Part shown: positions 1 to 7,911 of the stretch, in pieces
Layout: each line of letters opens with the position of its first letter
Numbering within the stretch: position 1 is the first letter of the stretch
Assembly: GCA_002284615.2 (NCBI GenBank)
Contig: MU069753.1
Span: 34,755 to 51,733 of the forward strand
Length of the DNA: 16,979 bases
Reading direction: 5' to 3'
Origin: Dunaliella salina
Taxonomy: Eukaryota; Chlorophyta; Chlorophyceae; Chlamydomonadales; Dunaliellaceae
The notes under the pieces: model-generated
Told to the model about the DNA's origin: nothing
The model's database searches: none
The model's input: only the letters and a program-made list of their open reading frames with translations
Program-made: the position numbers and the translations under genes

Positions 1-1434
1 CATGTGTGCAAAGACAGGGTTCCCCAAGAAACTATGGTAACAAGACTGCACGGGGAAGTGCTCTCCACCCACAGGCCAAGGCTCTGTTTACATTCCCCAG
101 ATGGGGAAGGAGACTTTCAGACAGTATGCCTGACAATGCGAAGTCATTGAGGTACGAAAGCATTGAGGTACTGATTGCAAGGAGTGTGGAAAAGAGCTGT
201 CTCAGTTGATCCAAGGAAAATAATAATAAGCTCGTTACCTGACAAGCTTGGTATGCTACCCCTTTTCCATGCAATGCTCGTTCCAACGTGCCCCTGCCCA
301 ACTTTCTTTTCAGATTTGACTGAGCGATTTTTGCATGAGGGAAGCAGTTCCGGCTTTAAAAGCTCATACTTTCAGGGTTGAACCAGCTGTTTGGCATGGT
401 GGAAAATTGCTTTTACTGATGTTCTTGCAATTAGATACGATGATGCGTACCCTTTTCAGGTTTTACAACAACAGCAACAACAAGGTTTTAGAAGGTTTTA
501 CAAGGTTTATAAGAGAGCCATCGGACATCAAAATGAAATCCGTATGCAGGTCGTACCCCTTGTCTGATTTATTTAAATCTAAAACACTCTTTTCAACTGC
601 ACCTCCAATGAGCAGATCTGTTCTTTGCGCTGCAAGTTTGACATGTTTTTAGAACCTTTCCTCCGCAACATCTTTTCCTGCAAGCTCCTTAAGCATGGCA
701 CACAAGTTGCTTCTCATTTTCAATCGAACATTAGCAGAGCAAAAGGAAAAGAAAACAGTCTATGCTGGACACAAGCCGGCGGGCATTGGCTATGGACCTA
801 ACAGTCAGCGCTGAGACTAACAGTGCATCTCACCAAAATTCTGGTTATTAACTAGGATCCACCCACAAACAGCTCGAGTGCCTGGAGAAGTATCAAATTA
901 CCAAAAGGTGTATGGAACGCACAGAAATGAGAAGTCCGACGGCGCAAATGAGCAGGTGAAAGCTAAAATACTGTAGATCCAGTCCTTTGACAGCAAGCAG
1001 TCTGCCAAGTATCAAGAATCTGATTGAGTCATACCCAACAGCTGGTTTCTGAGCGAGACTTGCATGAACCAGAAAGGTTGATATGCACACTTGCCTTTCA
1101 CTCCTCATTTACGAATCCAATCTTGGTCCAGTGATGAACCCAAGAGTTCTTCAGTGCAGGTAGGGCTTCAATTCACCTGGCTCAGAGCTTAGGCTAGCCT
1201 TTTGAGCCCCAAATGTGAGACCCAAATTATCTTGCTAGCAAGGGAAAAAGGCCTGAAGGTCATAAGGGGGTGAGGACATCATGGGGGTTGTGTGGGCAGC
1301 TCCCTGGATATTTCTGCTCCCTGTGTGGCAGATTCACTGTTTCACTGCCAAAATGACACCTTTCTGGCAGGGGAAGCGTGAAAGAATTCATCAGGCGGTC
1401 CAATTGATATTCCTTATGACTCCTTCATCCATCT
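1..1434. other. No recognisable gene
   Basis: I see no protein family, RNA gene or element end in this stretch on either strand. The longest open frames (335-652 plus, 32-301 minus, 893-1108 minus) have no recognisable motif and no homologous frame elsewhere in the window. Small simple repeats occur: the 11-mer CATTGAGGTAC at 145-155 and 161-171, and a CAA/CAG-rich run near 465-484. The stretch could include the undetected 3' end of the LINE that begins at 1435 on the minus strand, because a short readable minus-strand frame continues below 1435 without any match to the LINE tails seen further right. Confidence 0.5.
465..510. repeat. CAA-rich microsatellite and AAGGTTTTA short repeat
   Basis: Bases 465-484 are an impure CAA/CAG run. 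They are followed directly by three tandem versions of an AAGGTTT(TA) motif up to about 510. This is simple sequence with no coding meaning that I can support. Confidence 0.5.
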
Positions 1435-2338
1435 TTAAGTAAATATGTTGGGGTAAAAAAGGGTGTGAGCGCTGTTTAATTTAAAGGCCTTCCGAACCAG
1501 TGATGGTAAGTCACTGCTTTCCTGTTCACTCCTTGGGGACTTCAAGCATCCGCTTCTCTCCATATTTTGCTGCCTGTACCTCAAATCCCCTAAGAAATCC
1601 TGCATGGGTATCTTAGAAGCACTCAGCATCTTCTGCTTAAACATGTCCTCATGGCGCATGCCATTAAAGGCTGTAGACACCGTGCAGACCAACAAGACTC
1701 TTCCCTAATAGCCAAGCGCAAATCCGCTTTCAGCACTCTTCGTAATGTCTCACTGTTTGAATCAAGCAAACTGCTGAAAAACTTAACAGTGGCCCTAAAC
1801 CAATAAAATTGTAGAGGCTCTTGGCCACACTCTCTCAATACTGGCCAGTTAGTGGCAGAACTCTCCACACCTAGAAAACGCCTTCAAAAACATATTTGTC
1901 TTTTCTGCGACTGGCTTTTGAACTCACTGTCTTCTCGTAGATACTCCTCACACTTGGCACGCATACATCCCAGCCAGCATGCCTTGGAGAGACAAATCAG
2001 AGCGTGTGGCCTATTCCTCAAACCATGTTCATGCACAAATTTTTTCGTCCTTTGCTGGACAGCCATGTAAGGCCGCACAGCAAATTCCTCTCACACCTTC
2101 AGGTTCATATGCTTGTCAACAAGCATACCGAGGTATTTGAACTGCTCTTTTTGAAGTAGAGCCACATCTCCATACATGAAGGTAAATGAAGGCAAGGAAG
2201 AACACGGCCTGCTATTTAAGTGTACAACCCCTGACTTGGACGTGTGGACAGCCAGCCCTTTTTTCGTTGCATATGTCCGTAACCTATTTTAAAACAACCT
2301 GCATTTTGTTAGACTCAGGTCATCCGCGTCTAGGTAGT
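1435..2338 (-). pseudogene. Reverse transcriptase palm remnant, thumb and C-terminal region (broken)
   Basis: On the minus strand the sequence resumes at about 2335 with LDADDLSLT, the catalytic Y/F-A-D-D box with the aromatic residue changed to Asp. It follows the fingers region without the segment that normally separates them. The frame 2078-1884 (RTKKFVHEHGLRNRPHAL...), then 1868-1623 (LQFYWFRATVKFF...SETLRRVLKADL) and 1695-1435 (FNGMRHEDMFKQKML...) form the thumb and downstream region. The last part aligns by eye with the fragment at 5219-4480, which confirms the order. Several frameshifts make this a pseudogene. Confidence 0.75.
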
Positions 2339-2956
2339 TGCTGTGGTTTGAGCAGCATGCTTCAAGTGCCTCAGAATGAAAAGGGGATGCAGCGTGCTCC
2401 TACCCGAATAAAATCCAAACTGTGTATCAGGGACCTTATGTCTCTGAACACACCAACCTGTCACCAAGTCTTTCAACACATTAGCATAAATGCGGTACGG
2501 AACCCCACTAACAGCAATCATCCTGTGATTCCCAGGATTTGACTTAGCTCCCTTTTTATGCAGGGGACTCAATTTGCAACCTTCCACACTTTAGGGATCC
2601 TGGCTTTACTCAAGAAAAAAACTAAACATGCGTGCTATCAGAGGCACCAGCACGTTAATGTAATCCACTCTTCGACGCTCGAGGGGCAAACAGACATATT
2701 CAAGGAAGGGTATAGGGATTCCATCTAGTCCAGGTGAAGCACCCGCACTCAACTTTGCGATATGGGATCCAACCATCTTTTCCAAGATTGTTGTGCTAGG
2801 AGTTTCCAAGCAGTCAGGTTGAGGAACCCACCAAGAATCAGCACCATGTCTCAGGAGCACCTCTGGGGGCGCTTGGTTCCTGCCTGAAGGCACAGCCATA
2901 TCTTTTTTACTAGATGTACATTCATGCTTATCCTGTTGTGGCACTGTTGTTGGCAT
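2330..2956 (-). pseudogene. Reverse transcriptase fingers region (broken)
   Basis: Two minus-strand frames (2956-2606 and 2587-2330) read as the N-terminal part of a LINE reverse transcriptase. The first has a S-P-G-L-D-G-I-P-like element (ASPGLDGIPIPFLEY). The second has the conserved sequence leading from KLSPLHKKG and PGNHRMIAVSG through PDTQFGFYSGRSTLHPLFIL. These are hallmarks of non-LTR reverse transcriptases. The frame then stops, and the palm motif carrying the first catalytic Asp is absent, which points to an internal deletion near 2335. Confidence 0.8.
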
Positions 2957-2986
2957 CTGGAAGTGATTTGCATATGCTGTTTCTAG

Positions 2987-3906
2987 TCACACTGTGAAAA
3001 AGCCTGTGCGTCCTATGCCTGGACGCATGCGTCCAAGTTTGGACGCACGTAAAAACGAAATTAAAACCACTGAGTTAGCGACCCCTCTTCTCAAATACGG
3101 GTGCAGTAAACCGTCAGGTATCTGCAGGTATTCTTTGATCGGCGATTCACCGTGATCACTAGTAGGAACTGGAGTGGTGTGTGAGATCTGCCCCTTCCTC
3201 AACACAGCATATGCATGGACCTGAGGTTCCTTCCTAAACAACCTGTCTAGAAAAAGCGCACACTGCTGCCTTTCATGGCAACGCTTTGTCCTACGGTTAC
3301 ACCTTCTGCTCTCCCTCCTGAGGAATTGGCATGCATGCTTTGCTTCCCTGCGTCTCACTGCTGCAATAGACAAATTTTGCTTCAACCTGCAGTGTTCATC
3401 AATCCAAATTGGGCTCAAAGGCCCTTTCTGCTTTCTTGCACACAAAAAGAACACTTTGCCAAAGGTGTCATGCCAACTTTCCTATTGCTAGCAGCTTGCA
3501 CAATCGTAGAACGCACGCAGAAGGCAAGTTTGTCAACACCACCAGCAGACTCTGCTTCTTGGAACTGATTCAAAAGAACAATATTGTTGGCTGAATGCTC
3601 TGCATAAACAAGATCCTTCTCCTGATCCCACCTCAAAATCAGCTTGTTTTCACACAGCTCTGACCTATACACATGGTCCCTGAATTCATGTTTGCCGGCA
3701 TCCATATTTCCTTCTCTGCCACCTACGTCAAAAACCATGCTTAGGCCGCAGTGACCAGAAGCAAAGTTGTCTGACATGACAAAGCCTTTCACAGATTTAT
3801 ATGCAGCAGGTGACAGCAGGATACGGGCAGGCCTGCTGCCTCTGTAATATATTCTACACAACGTCCCGCCCCAGGTGGACCGTCTGAATTTCATCTTGTA
3901 AGACAA
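2987..3906 (-). pseudogene. LINE endonuclease C-terminus and linker (broken)
   Basis: The frame starting at 3906 carries two C-terminal motifs of the LINE apurinic-like endonuclease. CRIYY stands where the family has R-I-D-Y/R-I (the Asp is replaced by Tyr). SDNFASGHCGL stands where it has S-D-H (the catalytic Asp is replaced by Gly). The chemistry should therefore be lost. After a shift into the frame 3454-2987 comes a basic region (WIDEHCRLKQ..., then many Arg/Lys) typical of the linker between endonuclease and reverse transcriptase. Conserved spacing with mutated key residues indicates an old copy. Confidence 0.7.
3020..3035. repeat. 16-bp perfect palindrome within a GGACGCA cluster
   Basis: TGGACGCATGCGTCCA is its own reverse complement. 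GGACGCA or its complement also occurs just before (3007-3012) and just after (3041-3047), giving several foldback options within about 45 bases. It lies in the linker region of the dead LINE. Confidence 0.7.
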
Positions 3907-4480
3907 AGAATCGCATTGACTAATTCAATACCTTGATATTAGTGTCAGAACCCGGGAACCCCCCTACCCCTCCAAATTGGACCACCTGGATTTGGGTGCA
4001 GATCGCTTTGCGAATGCTTCGATACCAAGATCATAACATCAGAATAACTATGCATGGTTGTTGGACCATAGTTGTTGCAGGTTGTTGGAATGTTGTTTCA
4101 TGAAGGAAAGAAAGCCTTTTGTTCTTCTGGATTATGGACCAAAACACGTGAAAAGAGTGCACATGGTGAGGGTGAGGATCACCCAAAACAGCCATCTGTC
4201 AAAGTGCATGACTGATAGGCTAAGGTAAAGTAAGCTTACATCGCTTTATCCGCCTTCAAGGGCAACTGAGCGGAGACATAGAGGCCTGTAACCAGACCAG
4301 TTCAAGCAAAAAATGAAAGCAGTGCTCAAAAGTCGGGCGCAGCATTTCAAGCATGCAGACAAAAATTTGGTTAAGACATTAGCTTGGTTCATGAAGTCCC
4401 TGAGACGTATTGACTGCTAGGCTAAAGTAGGAAGGAAAGCATCAAAAAGGATTTCAAAAAGTAAAAGCAGGATTACAAGA
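3907..4480. other. No gene; probably LINE 3' untranslated sequence and small direct repeats
   Basis: No open frame of interest is present. A 15-bp motif, TGACTG(A/C)TAGGCTAA, occurs at 4209-4223 and 4411-4425, 202 bp apart, with one mismatch. A GGTTGTTG-like run lies at about 4056-4095. The stretch lies directly downstream (minus strand) of the LINE tail at 4480-5219, so it may be its 3' untranslated region. The left edge meets the truncated endonuclease of the next LINE at 3906. Confidence 0.4.
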
Positions 4481-5219
4481 AGAAGGCCTCCAGTCAAAAC
4501 GACAGACTGCTAGCCTGCGTGTGAAAAAGATGAAGTCCGTGAAAAAAAGCTTGTTGTTGTCCTGGTTCAAAAGGAGTGCAAATGAAAAGACTGTACATCA
4601 TGATGGTGAAAGGTAGGCACATAAGGAGCCATCTAAGAAGAAAGATGCAGTAAAGAGAGGCCTAGGGGGGGGACCATAGAATAAAGAAGCATACTTATGT
4701 CGGAGGAAGCATACATGAGGATGAGTACGCCTGAAAAGTGCATGTTGCTCATCCTGGATATCATCGTGGGCATTGCAGAGATCACATGTGGGGGAAATAG
4801 AGTCGTCCCAAGAAGCTTGCTCAATTTTCGAAGCATGAACATGAAGACAGAAACGAGCCATACCCCAAAGAATGTGTTTAGGAAGAACCAAGAAAAAGTA
4901 CTTGGGCACACTGGCAGTGTAAGGAGGGTAAGTGACATGTGCATCCTTGGTTGGAATGGCACTCCATGGCTGCTGACCTCTCGTGGGTGATAGGAAAGAA
5001 GTGTCTCCAGAAAGCCAGGTGACGAGACCTGAGATCCACAATTAGTTGACTCGAATTCACAGGGTTGGCAAAGCATATATTCTGCTGGAAAGCATGCGCT
5101 TGATGTAAGCCATTCATGGCAGACCAAAACTGAGCAGTCCAACAAGAAGAGTTTCTGGAGCTGAGAGAAAGGTCTGCATGGAAAAAAGGTTCATGAAGAC
5201 AGTAATAAAGCCTGCCCAT
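4480..5219 (-). pseudogene. LINE C-terminal fragment B with CCHC-type zinc finger
   Basis: Minus-strand frames 5219-4878 and 5041-4598 give, in order, CWTAQFWSAMNGLHQAHAF, SQLIVDLRSRH, PKYFFLVLPKH, IEQASWDD and the finger CDLC...DEQHALF...HPHVCFLRHKYASLF. The same order occurs in the plus-strand fragment at 5620-6094, and the first part matches the end of the LINE at 1435-3906. This is the region between the reverse transcriptase thumb and the C-terminus. The expected last finger Cys appears as Arg (FRRTHPH). A further weak tail (LNQDNNKLFF) reaches about 4480 in another frame. There is at least one frameshift near 5000. No reverse transcriptase palm is present, so this is a 5'-truncated dead copy. 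Confidence 0.7.
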
Positions 5220-5220
5220 G

Positions 5221-5575
5221 AAACATTACATTACATTAGGAAACTTCAGCTTCAGCCAGATAGTTTGGCTGCTCGGTATCACGACAAAAATCCATGAATT
5301 CGGAGATGAAATGATGAGTCAAATTTTTCTTGTTTTTTAAAAGATGAAACGCATCCTCAGGTTGAACTTTAGGAAAACAAAAAGGGTCTGCATCATCTAA
5401 AATTGCTCTGTGCAACACAGTCAGCAAAAAGATGCGCATACTTTCTTCTAAGACAGCACAAAGGGTTGCAAGAGCAGCTAAAGACAACAAGTCGTTCAGC
5501 TTGTATTCCTGCTGAGGCCCATATGAAGCGATTGGTACATGAAGAAAAATGAAGTCTGTTGTTGCTCTGTGTGTA
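5221..5575 (-). pseudogene. LINE C-terminal fragment A ending in a TAATG repeat
   Basis: The minus strand carries NPLCCLRRKYAHLF (about 5460-5420), which matches the finger-to-tail segment HPHVCFLRHKYASLF of fragment B. It then reads into HHFISEFMDF...NYLAEAEVS in another frame before a TAA stop near 5236. Immediately after the stop come about three copies of AATGT (5222-5238 region), the kind of short repeat in which many LINE 3' ends terminate. This gives a natural 3' boundary at about 5221, right beside the start of fragment B. The N-terminal limit is uncertain. Confidence 0.55.
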
Positions 5576-5619
5576 GAGAAGCAGACACATTCTAAGATCC
5601 TGTACGTGGGAACAAGGAT

Positions 5620-6094
5620 GCATATTTCCTGCGGAAGTACAGGTGTACAGAAAGATCTTCACATCTTCTGTTTGCCACAAATGGCCTGCAACATGCTCAT
5701 GGTTTCCAGCAGCAAATACGTGCAGAAAGCCCTTTGGATTTGAGCCAGCTTGTTGTCGATCTTAGGGCCGCCATGTATCTTACTGGAGATAATCTCTAAT
5801 TACCACCCTTGGGAAAGCGATTGCAAAAAAATTTGCCTACCATCATAGGTGGACTCTCCCACTAAAGAACCCGAATATCACTTATTCCCCTGAAATGTTG
5901 CCTAAAAAGATTTACCTGGATTATTCAGGCACATCATACGCAGTGTGGCCCGATTCTTTCTTCGTGCATACTCTCAAAGTCGAGCAAGCTACTTGGAATG
6001 ATGATAATTCTCCTACTTGTGACCTGTGTGATTCCTTGGACGATGAGCTGCGCGCTATTTTTAAATGTACACAACCTCAGGTCTGTTCTCTTAG
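5620..6094 (+). pseudogene. LINE C-terminal fragment C, plus strand, cut by the minus-strand element
   Basis: The plus strand reads NGLQHAHGFQQ, then SQLVVDLR near 5750, and after shifts KIYLDYSGT, VHTLKVEQATWND and the finger CDLCDSLDDE...IFKCTQPQVCSLR ending at about 6094. Each block matches fragment B in the same order, at roughly 50-70% by eye. Unlike B, its finger keeps the last Cys (FKC). The match stops after CSLR, exactly where the 3' end of the minus-strand PHD-family copy begins. This suggests that element inserted here. One stop near 5790 and several shifts show it is dead. Confidence 0.65.
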
Positions 6095-6241
6095 GAAAAG
6101 AAAAACTACGTAGGCAGAGAAACTCTCCCTACATCAATTAAGGAAAAGGAGAAACATTGGCTCAAAAAAGAGCCGTGTGCCCCCTCCACCACAAGGTATG
6201 AAAAAGAGAATGCTAATGTGGATCTGGAGGGTTATTATAGT

Positions 6242-6271
6242 GCCAGGTGCTTCTAGCTAGAAGCACCTGGC
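6242..6271. repeat. 30-bp perfect palindrome from an inverted duplication
   Basis: GCCAGGTGCTTCTAG is followed directly by its exact reverse complement. On the minus strand the first arm is element coding sequence (EPGAS...). The second arm plus a few bases separates it from NPPDPH, which in the plus copy follows almost at once. So the second arm looks inserted, copied in inverse orientation from its neighbour. It shifts the frame and makes an early TAG. Confidence 0.8.
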
Positions 6272-6405
6272 TCTAGAGCCTGGCTGTGGGAGGTATTCTT
6301 GTTTTCAATAGCGCGGCGGATGGTGACTAGTTTGTGGGCATAATGAACAGAATGGGAATGAAGTTGTTGAGCAAGCTTCGTGGCACGCTGGTGATCCAAA
6401 CCTAG

Positions 6406-7911
6406 ATGTTTGAATTGCTGCAGGGTATGCTCAGTGTAAATAGTTCCACCTACACCCAGGAGAATAGGGTTATACTCGGCCACACCCGCACAAACACACG
6501 ATATAACACCAATGATACCCCCTTGCCCCAAGAAACTCCCTCAACCACCCCTTCCAGCAGGAAAAGAGCTGCTTCTGCCAACCCTACGCTCCCCGGTACT
6601 CAACCTAACCATCCTAATACCTCAAACAGATGTAACTCACAAGCTCTGCCTCCCCCCAGCGACACACCCAGCAAACGCACGCGATCCAAGTCACAATTAA
6701 GCTCCCTCCACACACAAAGCACCTGTAACCAAACAACATCCAACCCCCTGGCCTTACGACACCAAAGCAGCAACCCACCCCCCACTCACCATCAACCAAG
6801 CCCCCCTTCCATGCCACCAACCATCACTCTCACTTCCTCTAGCCAAGGCACGCAAAACAGCCGACAGAAAAGGAAGAGGAGAAAGCTTCTTGAAACTAAT
6901 ACAAACCTCTCCATCCCTAGTATCTCCCCACTGGGCCAAACAGCCCAACACACAGAGCTCTGGCACTACAAGCAAAGTAAATTGAAAAAGCTAGCAGAGG
7001 AAACAACCCCCCTAGACGCAATCAATACTATTTACAACTACGACCTAAATGATATCACACATATCAGTGATTGGAGGATCATCATAGCCAAGAAAAGAGA
7101 CAGGGACAATGAGCCTCCCAAGCACCAGAAACAACACCTGACCCACTTCGCGCCCATGACCATAGAAAAATGGGCTCTCCCAATGTTCAAACGCACTGGG
7201 TTCACACCTGTCAATACCAAACCTGCCGCCCGAGCTGAGATTGAGTGCGCCTGCTGTGAGATCTGCAACTACAATGGCGGCAAAGAGCCCATAAACTCTG
7301 AGCCCCCCTACCCTGACATGTACATCTGCGATGCCTGCCACCGAACCTACCACTGGTCTTGCATGAAGGACCTCGGATGCTACTCTGATGCACAGAGACA
7401 GGATATAGACAACAACATTTATTGGGCTTGCCCTTCATGCACACCTCTCAGCGAAGGTGAGAAATTAGAAAGGAAATCGAACTCTTTCAGCAATGAACTA
7501 ATATGCATTGATTGGGAGCCAAGCTGGGAACCTGAAGCCATCAGAGAAGCTTGGCCCAATTTCCACCAATGCATCCTTCAATTCGAGGCCTGCAAAGATG
7601 AGCCAGACCTCTCCACTCCGGCTGCTGACATTGAGCTAGACAACCTTGAAAGGCAGGGATTTAAAAACTCAGACAAGACAAACACTTGGAAACAGAAATT
7701 AGACACAGAACTCCGCAACAAGGCCACCTTTGACATGAATCCCACGAACCCCCAAGCAGACATTAATGGAACTGGCCGCTGTGAATTCTGGATCACAACA
7801 GTTGACCTCATTAGGCCAAGCCTCAACAATACAATTGTATTGTTGCAACGGATCCCCACCCCAGAGCAGATACTACCCACTCCCCTTCCACGCCATCAAT
7901 ACCACCTCTGA
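6406..7911 (+). CDS. ORF1: basic, low-complexity protein with a PHD finger
   Basis: The frame is 501 codons from ATG 6406, but its first 21 codons come from the flanking older element read antisense. The element begins at 6471 and its first in-frame ATG is 6811, so the true start is unclear and may lie in a missing 5' part. Residues about 30-160 are rich in Pro, Ser, Thr, Asn and Lys/Arg, including a basic RQKRKRRK cluster at 153-160 that could bind nucleic acid or act as a nuclear signal. Residues 284-345 form a clean C4HC3 PHD finger: C284-C287, C308-C311, H316-C319, C342-C345, with W340 two residues before the last pair. PHD fingers often bind histone H3 tails, and some LINE ORF1 proteins are known to carry one, so a role in chromatin targeting is possible. 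The stop overlaps the ATG of ORF2 (TGATG at 7909-7913). Confidence 0.75.
   Translation: MFELLQGMLSVNSSTYTQENRVILGHTRTNTRYNTNDTPLPQETPSTTPSSRKRAASANPTLPGTQPNHPNTSNRCNSQALPPPSDTPSKRTRSKSQLSSLHTQSTCNQTTSNPLALRHQSSNPPPTHHQPSPPSMPPTITLTSSSQGTQNSRQKRKRRKLLETNTNLSIPSISPLGQTAQHTELWHYKQSKLKKLAEETTPLDAINTIYNYDLNDITHISDWRIIIAKKRDRDNEPPKHQKQHLTHFAPMTIEKWALPMFKRTGFTPVNTKPAARAEIECACCEICNYNGGKEPINSEPPYPDMYICDACHRTYHWSCMKDLGCYSDAQRQDIDNNIYWACPSCTPLSEGEKLERKSNSFSNELICIDWEPSWEPEAIREAWPNFHQCILQFEACKDEPDLSTPAADIELDNLERQGFKNSDKTNTWKQKLDTELRNKATFDMNPTNPQADINGTGRCEFWITTVDLIRPSLNNTIVLLQRIPTPEQILPTPLPRHQYHL
6465..6470 (+). repeat. Left target-site duplication of the plus-strand element
   Basis: TAGGGT (the first T may be chance) matches 10660-10665. 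With one copy and the sequence between removed, the minus-strand reading joins smoothly from ...TIH-P to ILLGVGG, as in the uninterrupted plus copy. Confidence 0.75.
7824..7845. repeat. 22-bp perfect palindrome just before the ORF1/ORF2 overlap
   Basis: CAACAATACAA followed by its exact reverse complement TTGTATTGTTG. It lies in the 97-base window (7815-7911) where both the ORF1 frame and the ORF2 frame are open. In RNA it could form an 11-bp stem only with a very tight loop, so the working stem would be about 9 bp. Confidence 0.8.

Larger units (their letters stand above)
1435..3906 (-). mobile_element. Degenerate LINE (endonuclease plus reverse transcriptase), minus strand
   Basis: Read on the minus strand, successive open frames follow the order of a non-LTR retrotransposon ORF2: the end of an apurinic-type endonuclease (3906 to about 3700), a basic linker (about 3450-2990), reverse transcriptase fingers (2956-2340), a palm remnant with ADD (about 2330) and thumb/C-terminal region (2078-1435). 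Frames change several times and stops intervene, so the copy is dead. The 5' part of the endonuclease and the 3' zinc finger are missing, so both ends are truncated or were lost to other insertions. No target duplication was found. The clade is not determined; the C-terminal fragments at 4480-6094 belong to related elements. Confidence 0.8.
6095..6470 (-). mobile_element. 3' part of the older PHD/RNase H-family copy (minus strand), split by the plus-strand copy
   Basis: The minus-strand frame from about 6470 to 6253 reads NPILLGVGGTIYTEHTL...RRAIENKN. It matches the C-terminus of the plus-strand copy (10290-10480: TILLGVGGVIYTPHIL...RRAIEK). The shared ending NPPDPH plus stop lies in another frame at 6213-6232. 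The following 3' untranslated region (about 6212 down to 6095, ending CGTAGTTTTTCTTTTC on the minus strand) matches bases 10536-10655. It continues the protein interrupted at 10661, so it is the second half of that copy and not an independent insertion. Confidence 0.85.

Noticed and set aside
893..1108. A small minus-strand gene
   Set aside because: No motif, no support from homologous frames and no regulatory context; its length is within chance expectation.
6253..6531. A stand-alone minus-strand gene
   Set aside because: Its upstream part beyond 6470 is antisense to the plus-strand element. The real homology begins at the insertion boundary and belongs to the split older copy.
7815..7911. 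Programmed -1 ribosomal frameshift between ORF1 and ORF2
   Set aside because: No X-XXY-YYZ slippery heptamer was found in the overlap. The stop/start overlap is the simpler mechanism.
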